Shown: positions 16,063 to 23,768 of the stretch, piece after piece
How positions within the stretch are numbered: the stretch's first letter is position 1
Layout: the number at the start of each line of letters is the position of its first letter
DNA from: Paenibacillus radicis (ex Xue et al. 2023)
Lineage (GTDB): Bacteria > Bacillota > Bacilli > Paenibacillales > NBRC-103111
DNA length: 64,000 nt
Direction of reading: 5' to 3'
NCBI RefSeq assembly: GCF_024722015.1
Contig: NZ_JANQBD010000015.1
Span: 168,139 to 232,138, forward strand
The notes under the pieces: model-generated
What the model was told of the DNA's origin: nothing
Database searches by the model: none
What the model saw: the letters and a program-made list of their open reading frames with translations, nothing else
Position numbers and translations under genes: made by a program

Positions 16063-18695
16063 TGATGTATGCAAAAGTCATTGTGGATGTCCCTGCAAAA
16101 CAAACAAACCGCGCGTTTGACTATTTTATACCGGAGAAATTGCGAGAATGGGTTATGGTTGGCAGCCGGGTAGGCGTCCCTTTTGGCCCAAGGAAGCTGC
16201 AAGGGTTCGTTGTCGGATTGCAGGATCATGTGGACTACGACCCGGCCAAGGTGAAGCCGATTGCTGAAGTAATGGATTTGTACCCGCCCTTAACACCTGA
16301 TCTGGTTGAGTTAGCCAGTTGGATAAGCAACACGTACTTATGCCACGAAATTACGGCACTGCAGGCGATGATACCTGGTGCTTTAAAGGCGAAGTACGAA
16401 CGGCATGTGAAAATTTCGGATACTATGGCTGGTAAGCGCAATGATGAAAAGCACACCATAGGCCAACATTCGATGTTGCTGCCGGTGCAGGATGAAATCA
16501 TTAGCTATGTCCGTGAAAAGGGATCGGTAGAAATCGAAACCTTACTGCAAAAGTTCGCTGCAGACGGTGGTTCCGTAAAGCAGCTGATGCTGGAGGGTAC
16601 TTTAGTTGAGGTTCAGCTGATCAAAGACCGGATGGCTACCAAAAAGATATTGACGGTTATTCCCCATGAGGAGCCATCGCAGCTATTGGAATGGGCGGAG
16701 CAGCTGCCGGGAAGATCGGCTAAGCAGAAGGAAGTGCTTCAATACTTTGCGGAACGGCCATACCCGATTAAGCTTAGTGAGCTTTTAAATGAGCTTAGCA
16801 TCAGCGCGAGCACAGTCAAAGGATTGGCGGATAAAGGCTGGCTGGATATACAAGAGGTTGAAGTGTTCCGTGATCCCTACGCGGAGCGTTACTTTCGCAG
16901 AACGGAACCACTGCCGTTAATGCCGGAGCAGCAGCAAGTATTCGATCGAATTTCACAGGCTGTTCTGGATGTCAGGCATCAAGTATTTTTGCTGCAGGGA
17001 GTTACTGGAAGCGGTAAGACGGAGGTATACCTGCAGTCGATTCAAACCTGTCTGGATCAAGGCCGCGAGGCAATCGTGCTGGTTCCTGAGATTTCCTTGA
17101 CGCCACAAATGGTTGAGCGGTTTAAAGGCCGCTTCGGCAATTTGGTAGCTGTATTACACAGCCGACTATCTCCTGGTGAGCGATACGATGAATGGCGCAA
17201 AATAATGCTCAAGCAGGTGAGCGTTGTAATTGGTGCGCGCTCGGCTATCTTTGCCCCTTTTACCCGAATCGGGTTGATTATCATAGATGAGGAACATGAA
17301 TCCTCTTACAAACAAGAGGAGAGCCCCAAATATCACGCACGCGATGTAGCCGTTGCTCGTGCTGGACAGCATCAGGCTGTAGTAGTGCTAGGCTCGGCTA
17401 CACCATCGCTTGAAAGTATGTATGGGACGATGCGAAAGAATTCGGATAGAGCTTTGGAGCAAATGTCGACGGCAACTGGAAATAGCTATACTGCAGCTGC
17501 CAAATCCGATTCGGCAGCGAGAGGTTCTATTACAGCTGCAACAACCTCCCAAGCCGCATGGAGTGGCACTATTCAACAGCAGGCAGCTCCATTCGAGCTG
17601 CTAACCATGAATAATCGCGTTGAGGGGCGTCCCCTTCCTCGTGTGCATATCATTGATATGAGAGAAGAACTTCGGGAGGGAAACCGCTCGATGTTCAGCC
17701 GTTCCTTGTATAAAGCGATTGAAGAACGGTTACACAAGAAAGAGCAGATAGTTTTGCTGCTGAACCGCCGCGGATATTCGACCTTCGTGATGTGCCGCAC
17801 ATGCGGATATGTCGCGCAGTGCCCTCATTGTGATATTTCCTTAACCTATCACCAAAGCTCGCGCGCCATACGATGCCACTATTGTGGTTATGCTGAACGT
17901 GAGGTGACCGTTTGCCCAAGCTGTACCAGCGAGCATATCCGTCACTTTGGCACAGGCACACAGCGAGTGGAGGAAGAATTGAGCAAGCTGTTCCCCGGAA
18001 TCCGGGTAATCCGTATGGATGTAGATACAACAACCGAGAAGGGCTCCCATGAGAAATGGTTGACCATGTTCGGCAACCGTCAAGCTGATCTTCTCTTAGG
18101 TACGCAAATGGTAGCTAAGGGACTTGATTTTCCCCATGTTACATTGGTGGGAGCATTAGCGGCTGACACGGTGCTTAACCTGCCCGATTTTCGTGCTGCA
18201 GAACGGACATTCCAATTGCTTACGCAGGTAGCAGGAAGGGCTGGACGGCATGAGCTGCCAGGGGAAGTGTATGTACAAACGTATGCGCCGGAGCATTACA
18301 GCATTATTAGCGCCAGCAGACATGACTACAACAGTTTTAAGGATAAAGAAATGACGCTTCGTAAATTCCATGAATATCCGCCATTTCATCGGCTTATCTT
18401 GATCACTTTATCGCATGAACAAATACCTTTGCTTATGAGGACGGCAGAAGCGTTGGCAGCAAGGCTGAAGGAGCTTGCCCAATCATTGGCTCCGCTCCCG
18501 ATTGAAATTTTGGGCCCTGTGGCATCGCCAATTGCCCGCATCAAGGATAGATATCGGTTCCAATGCATGATAAAATATCGGGGTGAAGCTTCCATTTCGG
18601 GTCTTGTACAGCAAGCTGTCGCATCGTTTGAAGATGTGGAGAGACAGCACAAGCTGACGATTAGTATCGATGTTGATCCGCAGGTATTGATGTAA
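16062..18695 (+). CDS. priA: Primosomal replication restart helicase PriA
   Basis: 877 residues, about 70 more than B. subtilis PriA. Rebuilds replication forks by loading the replicative helicase. Seen: N-terminal 3'-end-binding domain, Walker A GVTGSGKT (313-320), DEEH box (from about 409), motif III GSATPSLES, the zinc-binding cysteines CRTCGYVAQCPHC and CHYCGY with CPSC, and QVAGRAGR. Between GSATPSLES and FELLTMNNRV is an Ala/Ser/Thr/Gln-rich insertion of about 55 residues that the family normally lacks. The start overlaps the coaBC stop (TAATG); a second ATG follows at once. Confidence 0.95.
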   Translation: MMYAKVIVDVPAKQTNRAFDYFIPEKLREWVMVGSRVGVPFGPRKLQGFVVGLQDHVDYDPAKVKPIAEVMDLYPPLTPDLVELASWISNTYLCHEITALQAMIPGALKAKYERHVKISDTMAGKRNDEKHTIGQHSMLLPVQDEIISYVREKGSVEIETLLQKFAADGGSVKQLMLEGTLVEVQLIKDRMATKKILTVIPHEEPSQLLEWAEQLPGRSAKQKEVLQYFAERPYPIKLSELLNELSISASTVKGLADKGWLDIQEVEVFRDPYAERYFRRTEPLPLMPEQQQVFDRISQAVLDVRHQVFLLQGVTGSGKTEVYLQSIQTCLDQGREAIVLVPEISLTPQMVERFKGRFGNLVAVLHSRLSPGERYDEWRKIMLKQVSVVIGARSAIFAPFTRIGLIIIDEEHESSYKQEESPKYHARDVAVARAGQHQAVVVLGSATPSLESMYGTMRKNSDRALEQMSTATGNSYTAAAKSDSAARGSITAATTSQAAWSGTIQQQAAPFELLTMNNRVEGRPLPRVHIIDMREELREGNRSMFSRSLYKAIEERLHKKEQIVLLLNRRGYSTFVMCRTCGYVAQCPHCDISLTYHQSSRAIRCHYCGYAEREVTVCPSCTSEHIRHFGTGTQRVEEELSKLFPGIRVIRMDVDTTTEKGSHEKWLTMFGNRQADLLLGTQMVAKGLDFPHVTLVGALAADTVLNLPDFRAAERTFQLLTQVAGRAGRHELPGEVYVQTYAPEHYSIISASRHDYNSFKDKEMTLRKFHEYPPFHRLILITLSHEQIPLLMRTAEALAARLKELAQSLAPLPIEILGPVASPIARIKDRYRFQCMIKYRGEASISGLVQQAVASFEDVERQHKLTISIDVDPQVLM

Positions 18696-18787
18696 AGCTT
18701 AACTCTTTTTAAGAGAATCTATTATTTGTTTTATTCATAAAAATTTATTTTATTGAGCTTTGTCTCTAAAGAAAGGTGTGTTAATAA

Positions 18788-19267
18788 ATGGCTATTAAAA
18801 TTATTGTAAAGGATCCCGATCCAGTTCTGCGTGAGAAGTGCAAGCCTGTAACCAAAATTAACTCAAACATCCATAAGCTTCTGAATGATATGGCCGATAC
18901 GATGTATGATGCGGAAGGTGTAGGCTTGGCTGCGCCGCAGATCGGCATCCTTAAACGTGTTATTGTAATGGATGTTGGGGATGAGAAGGGATTGATCGAG
19001 TTGATTAATCCTGAAGTCATCGAAACCGAAGGTGAGCAGTTTGGTCCTGAAGGCTGTTTGAGCATTCCTGGTATGAACGGTGATGTTCGCCGTGCGCTTC
19101 GGGTAGTTGTGAAAGGACTCGACCGTGACGGCAATGAAATCGTCGTAGAAGGTACGGAGCTGCTGGCACGATGCATTTTGCATGAAGTGGATCATTTGAA
19201 CGGGGTGTTGTATACAGACCTAGCTGATAAGGTATACCGGGTTGACCCTAAGGGCGGTGAAGCATGA
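18788..19267 (+). CDS. def: Peptide deformylase
   Basis: 159 residues. Removes the formyl group from the N-terminal methionine of new proteins. The three motifs are intact: GVGLAAPQIG, EGCLSIPG (metal-ligand Cys90) and HEVDHLNG (His132, Glu133, His136). AAAGGTG lies before the ATG. The 92-base AT-rich gap after priA may hold a promoter but none is convincing. It overlaps fmt by ATGA, which is the usual def-fmt pairing. Confidence 0.96.
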   Translation: MAIKIIVKDPDPVLREKCKPVTKINSNIHKLLNDMADTMYDAEGVGLAAPQIGILKRVIVMDVGDEKGLIELINPEVIETEGEQFGPEGCLSIPGMNGDVRRALRVVVKGLDRDGNEIVVEGTELLARCILHEVDHLNGVLYTDLADKVYRVDPKGGEA

Positions 19268-20211
19268 GAGTAGTTTTTATGGGCACGCCGGAATTTGCCG
19301 TGCCTTCTTTACTTGTTTTGCTGGAAAGCGGGGTGCAGGTGGTCGGGGTTGTGACTCAACCAGACCGACCTGTCGGCCGCAAGCGGATTCTGACTCCTAC
19401 ACCGGTTAAGGCGGCTGCAGAGAAGCACGGTATTCCCGTGCTTCAGCCGGAGCGGCTGCGCCGTCCTGAGTCGGTTGAGGCATTGAGAGCGCTGCAGCCT
19501 GATTTAATTGTGACTGCAGCATATGGGCAAATATTGTCCAAGGCCGTGCTGGACATTCCGAAGCTGGGCTGCATTAATATTCATGCCTCCTTACTGCCTC
19601 AGTACCGCGGAGGCGCACCGATCCACTATGCCGTCATGAACGGTGATGCGGTGACGGGTGTGACTATCATGTACATGGCAGAAGGATTAGATACTGGAGA
19701 CATGATTAGCCATGTGGAGGTACCCATTGAGGATACGGACACAACGGGCTCTATGTTTGATAAGCTTAGCATCGCAGGAGCTCAGCTGTTAAAGGAGACG
19801 CTGCCGGAGCTTCTGGCAGGCGATGTACAAGCAGTAGCACAGAATGATGCGGAGGCGGTTTATTCACCGAATATAAGCCGTGAGCAGGAGCTAATTGATT
19901 GGAATCAGCCGGCTTTATCCATCTGGAACAAGGTGCGTGGGTTAAATCCGCGTCCAGGTGCCTATACAATATGGAACGGAGATGTATTGAAAATCTGGTC
20001 CTGCGCAAAGCCGGATTCCATTGATGCATCTGCCGGACGAGCGAGGCGGGCTGCAGGTACTGTCGTTGCTGTGAGCGAAGCAGGCGTACAGGTAGAAACG
20101 GGAGAAGGGCTGCTGACCATTACAGAGCTCCAGCCTGCCGGTAAGAAGGCGATGGACGCCGGGCAGTTTGCACGGGGCGGCCAATTGACGCCTGGAACGG
20201 TTCTCGGTTAA
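19264..20211 (+). CDS. fmt: Methionyl-tRNA formyltransferase
   Basis: 315 residues. Formylates initiator Met-tRNA. FMGTPEFAVPSLLVLL is the folate-binding start, and the catalytic stretch INIHASLLPQYRGGAPIHYAV and the following GVTIMYMAEGLDTGDM are canonical; the C-terminal tRNA-binding domain has VRGLNPRPGAYT. The ATG shares four bases with the def stop, so the pair is translationally coupled. Confidence 0.96.
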   Translation: MRVVFMGTPEFAVPSLLVLLESGVQVVGVVTQPDRPVGRKRILTPTPVKAAAEKHGIPVLQPERLRRPESVEALRALQPDLIVTAAYGQILSKAVLDIPKLGCINIHASLLPQYRGGAPIHYAVMNGDAVTGVTIMYMAEGLDTGDMISHVEVPIEDTDTTGSMFDKLSIAGAQLLKETLPELLAGDVQAVAQNDAEAVYSPNISREQELIDWNQPALSIWNKVRGLNPRPGAYTIWNGDVLKIWSCAKPDSIDASAGRARRAAGTVVAVSEAGVQVETGEGLLTITELQPAGKKAMDAGQFARGGQLTPGTVLG

Positions 20212-20261
20212 ATAAATAACTGTAACCGGAATCGGGGAAAGAGAGCAGGAGGCCATACAAG

Positions 20262-21791
20262 TTGAATAACGGCATCGGAAAAGACAACATAAAGGAAAAC
20301 AAACAAGGCGGCAGTGCTAACGGAAGATCTGGTGATTTGAACACGGTGACCAAACAGCCTGCGAAGAAAAGAAAGAGCGACGCCATGAATGTAGGCAAAG
20401 GTCGTCAAAGCGGCCATGGTTCTAGCCCGAAAGCAGCAGATAAGCGCAGTGGCGGAGGTAACCCGGCCAGTTCAAATGGAAGCAAGCTAAAAGGCGGCGC
20501 GAGAGAAGCTGCATTGGATGTGCTGCTTAGGATTGAGCAGGATCGTTCTTACAGCAATTTGCTGCTGCATCAAATTTTACTCAAATATAATTTGGGTAAA
20601 CCGGATGTTGGTTTAACTACCGAAATCGTATATGGCACAATCCAGAGATTGAATACGATTGATTATTTTTTAGGACGGTTTGTTGCAAAAGGAATGGCAA
20701 AGCTTGAACCATGGGTTCGCAGCTTGCTAAGACTCAGCTTCTATCAAATTTATTACCTGGATCGCATTCCCGATCACGCTGTCGTTAATGAAGCTGTCAA
20801 TATGGCCAAGCGCAAAGGGCATCAAGGGATCTCAGGGATGGTTAATGGAGTGCTGCGCAACATCATCAGGCAGAAGGAGAGCTTGCAGCTTCCAGCTGGC
20901 CTGCCGCCTGCAGAGCGGATCGCTTTGACCCATTCCCATCCGGAATGGCTTGTACGGCGCTGGATAAGCCAGCTGGGTGAAGTCCGGACGGAGCAAATTT
21001 GCGAAGCTAATAATGTTCCGCCTCGAGTCAGTATACGAGTCAACACGCTGAAGCAGAGCCGCAGTAAGCTGATTGAGCTTCTGCAGCAAGCGGGTCTTGA
21101 GGCAGAAGCATCTGAATTGGCGCCCGATGGCGTTATCGTCCGAGGCGGCGGCAACATGGCCTTAACATCCTGGTATGCGGATGGATTATTTTCTATCCAG
21201 GATGAGAGCTCAATGCTGGTTGCGCTCAGTCTTGATCCTCAGCCAGGAGAAAAAATATTGGATTGCTGCGCAGCACCCGGCGGTAAAACGACACATATAG
21301 CTGAGAAAATGGGAGATCGCGGCGAGCTGTGGGCTTGCGATATTCATGAACATAAAGAGAAGCTGGTTCAAGAGCAAGCAGAGCGGCTTGGTCTCAGCTC
21401 GGTGCACACGGTTGTCACTGATGCACGTAAGCTGCGGGAGCAATTTGCCGAGCAAAGCTTTGACCGCATCCTGCTGGATGCTCCTTGCTCAGGGCTTGGT
21501 GTAATCCGGCGCAAGCCTGATATGAAATGGAACAAAAGTGAACAGGAAATAGAAGGCATTTGTGTAATTCAACACGAGCTTCTGGAACATATTCATACGC
21601 TGCTCCGTCCAGGAGGTGTGCTTGTTTACAGCACATGTACACTGGAATATAACGAGAACGAGGGGATGGTTAAACAGTTTCTGAAGGCACATCCTGAATT
21701 CGAATGGGACCAGCCTCAGCCGCTGCAAATCTATCCTTATGAGTATCATTCCGACGGCTTCTTTATAGCCAAGCTGCGTAAACGAGCGTAA
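20262..21791 (+). CDS. rsmB: 16S rRNA (cytosine-967-C5)-methyltransferase RsmB with extended basic N-terminal tail
   Basis: 509 residues; B. subtilis RsmB (YloM) is about 447. The NusB-like RNA-binding domain begins at AREAALDVLLRIEQDRSY (about residue 82); the SAM site is CCAAPGGKTTHIAEKMGD; the two cysteines are DAPCSGLG (about Cys409) and STCTLEYNENEG (catalytic, about Cys459). The first 80 residues are a Lys/Gly/Ser/Asn-rich, probably disordered tail. The start is TTG, supported by AGGAGG 9 bases upstream; an internal ATG would shorten the tail by about 40 residues but has only a weak purine-rich stretch upstream. Confidence 0.93.
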   Translation: MNNGIGKDNIKENKQGGSANGRSGDLNTVTKQPAKKRKSDAMNVGKGRQSGHGSSPKAADKRSGGGNPASSNGSKLKGGAREAALDVLLRIEQDRSYSNLLLHQILLKYNLGKPDVGLTTEIVYGTIQRLNTIDYFLGRFVAKGMAKLEPWVRSLLRLSFYQIYYLDRIPDHAVVNEAVNMAKRKGHQGISGMVNGVLRNIIRQKESLQLPAGLPPAERIALTHSHPEWLVRRWISQLGEVRTEQICEANNVPPRVSIRVNTLKQSRSKLIELLQQAGLEAEASELAPDGVIVRGGGNMALTSWYADGLFSIQDESSMLVALSLDPQPGEKILDCCAAPGGKTTHIAEKMGDRGELWACDIHEHKEKLVQEQAERLGLSSVHTVVTDARKLREQFAEQSFDRILLDAPCSGLGVIRRKPDMKWNKSEQEIEGICVIQHELLEHIHTLLRPGGVLVYSTCTLEYNENEGMVKQFLKAHPEFEWDQPQPLQIYPYEYHSDGFFIAKLRKRA

Positions 21792-21891
21792 ATAAAAGAG
21801 ATATGGTAAAATCTAATCTATGTGCAGTGATAAACGACATTTCGTAGATTTGTTACTGTACTCCAATTGATAAAGCGGGTTGTGATAAATA

Positions 21892-22974
21892 ATGGAATTG
21901 ACAAAACAAAAAATGTATAAGCCTGATAAACCTTATGTATACGATCTGACTTTGGAGCAATGGCAGGAATGGGTCAAAGATAATAATGAGTCAGGCTTCC
22001 GTGCCGGACAAATTTTTGACTGGCTGTATGTGAAAAGAATATCAAGCTTCGAAGAGATGACGAATCTGCCCAAAACTCTTCGAGATAAACTGGCGCAGCA
22101 TTTTGATTTCGTCACCCTGGAAGAAGTTGCTAAATATGAATCGAAGGATGGAACGGTGAAGTTTTTGTTCGAGCTGTCTGACAAAAACGCCATTGAGACT
22201 GTCATCATGAAGCATAGCTATGGTAACAGCGTCTGTGTAACCACACAGGTAGGCTGCCGAATTGGCTGCACCTTTTGTGCGTCTACATTGACCGGACTAA
22301 AGCGAAATTTAACTTCGGGTGAAATTATTGCCCAGGTGGTCAAAGCCCAGCAGCTGTTGGATGCGTCTAATGAACGCGTTAGCAGCATCGTTATTATGGG
22401 GATCGGCGAGCCGTTTGAAAATTATGACGCCATGATGGCTTTTCTGAAGGTTATGATTCATCCTAAAGGTCTGAATATCGGTCAACGCCATATAACCGTT
22501 TCTACGAGCGGTATTGTACCGAACATATACAGATTCGCCGATGAGCAAACGCAGATTAATTTGGCAATCTCTATTCATGCACCTAATGATACGCTGCGTT
22601 CTAAGCTGATGCCCGTCAACCGGCGGTTTCCTTTCGCTGATTTAATTGAAGCTTGTCAATATTATGTGGCCAAAACCGGTCGAAGAATTACGTTTGAATA
22701 TGCTTTGATGGGTGGGGTTAATGACCGTCCCGAACATGCAGAAGAACTGGGGCAAGTGCTTAAATCCTTTCCAATGGCTCACGTCAATTTAATTCCGGTT
22801 AACTACGTATCCGAGCGCGACTATGTAAGGACACCCAGGGACGATATTTTTACATTCCAGCGTATATTGGAGCGTAACAAAGTTAATGCGACGATACGAA
22901 GAGAACAGGGAAGCGATATAGCGGCAGCCTGTGGGCAGCTGCGTGCAAAGCATATGGAGTCAGGTGCGAGGTGA
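21892..22974 (+). CDS. rlmN: Dual-specificity 23S rRNA A2503 / tRNA A37 C2-methyltransferase
   Basis: 360 residues, a radical-SAM enzyme (YloN in B. subtilis). The cluster motif is CRIGCTFC (Cys122, 126, 129), followed by STLTGLKRNLTSGEIIAQV and IVIMGIGEPFENYD; the C-terminal catalytic Cys occurs in DIAAACGQLRAKH. The start uses ATG with only a weak site (GGGTTGTGATAA). Its end overlaps the region just before prpC, whose own Shine-Dalgarno lies across the stop. Confidence 0.95.
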   Translation: MELTKQKMYKPDKPYVYDLTLEQWQEWVKDNNESGFRAGQIFDWLYVKRISSFEEMTNLPKTLRDKLAQHFDFVTLEEVAKYESKDGTVKFLFELSDKNAIETVIMKHSYGNSVCVTTQVGCRIGCTFCASTLTGLKRNLTSGEIIAQVVKAQQLLDASNERVSSIVIMGIGEPFENYDAMMAFLKVMIHPKGLNIGQRHITVSTSGIVPNIYRFADEQTQINLAISIHAPNDTLRSKLMPVNRRFPFADLIEACQYYVAKTGRRITFEYALMGGVNDRPEHAEELGQVLKSFPMAHVNLIPVNYVSERDYVRTPRDDIFTFQRILERNKVNATIRREQGSDIAAACGQLRAKHMESGAR

Positions 22975-22982
22975 GGAGAACC

Positions 22983-23762
22983 ATGATCAAAACGGCCAGT
23001 CAAACGGATATCGGAAAAGTCCGAATGGTCAATGAGGACCGAGCGGTTGTGCAGGAAAATTTGAACGGCTTCGTATTGGCCATAGTTGCAGATGGAATGG
23101 GCGGCCATCAGGCCGGAGACATCGCGAGCCAAATTGCGGTTGATGTTATTTATTCGGAATTGCAAGCAATTCCACAAAGTCCGACTGTCGAGGAACGGAA
23201 AACCATCTTGAAATCGGCGGTAGAGCTTGCGAACGAGAAGATTTTCGCTTTCGCCGCCGAGCGGGAAAGCTATCATGGTATGGGAACTACCGTTGTAGCG
23301 GTATTGGCGGACGAGAGTTCCGTTGTTGTTGGGCACATAGGTGACAGCCGCGCCTATCAGATAAATGTTCAAGGCATCGAGCAGATTACAGAGGATCATT
23401 CTCTTGTGAATGAATTGGTTAAAAGCGGCCAAATCACCCGAGAGGAAGCAGGAAATCACCCTAGACGTAATGTTTTGACTCGAGCGCTAGGGACAGAAGC
23501 AACAATTGAAGTGGATGTAAGGGACTTGTCATGGAATCAAGGCGATATTTTACTTTTATGTAGTGATGGCCTAAGCAGTCTTGTAAGCCCTGATCAATTA
23601 CTTGCCGTTGTTAATGGGGACGGGCTTCTGGAAAGCAAGGCTCAACGGCTTGTTAATGAGGCGTTGGAAGCTGGCGGTGATGATAATATTACCCTTGTGC
23701 TTGTCAGTAATGGTTTAGGTGAATCAGAGGATAATGCACATTTTGACGGCGAAGAGAGGTGA
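22983..23762 (+). CDS. prpC: PP2C-type Ser/Thr protein phosphatase PrpC
   Basis: 259 residues. Dephosphorylates targets of the partner kinase PrkC. The PPM metal ligands are in VRMVNEDRAVV, VADGMGGHQAGD, HIGDSRAYQ, LLLCSDGLSSLV and GGDDNITLVLV, in the standard order. AGGTGAGGAG lies before this ATG; an upstream in-frame start four codons earlier lacks spacing. The prkC ATG follows after six bases with a shared GAGGTGATGATG site, so phosphatase and kinase are coupled. Confidence 0.95.
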   Translation: MIKTASQTDIGKVRMVNEDRAVVQENLNGFVLAIVADGMGGHQAGDIASQIAVDVIYSELQAIPQSPTVEERKTILKSAVELANEKIFAFAAERESYHGMGTTVVAVLADESSVVVGHIGDSRAYQINVQGIEQITEDHSLVNELVKSGQITREEAGNHPRRNVLTRALGTEATIEVDVRDLSWNQGDILLLCSDGLSSLVSPDQLLAVVNGDGLLESKAQRLVNEALEAGGDDNITLVLVSNGLGESEDNAHFDGEER

Positions 23763-23768
23763 TGATGA

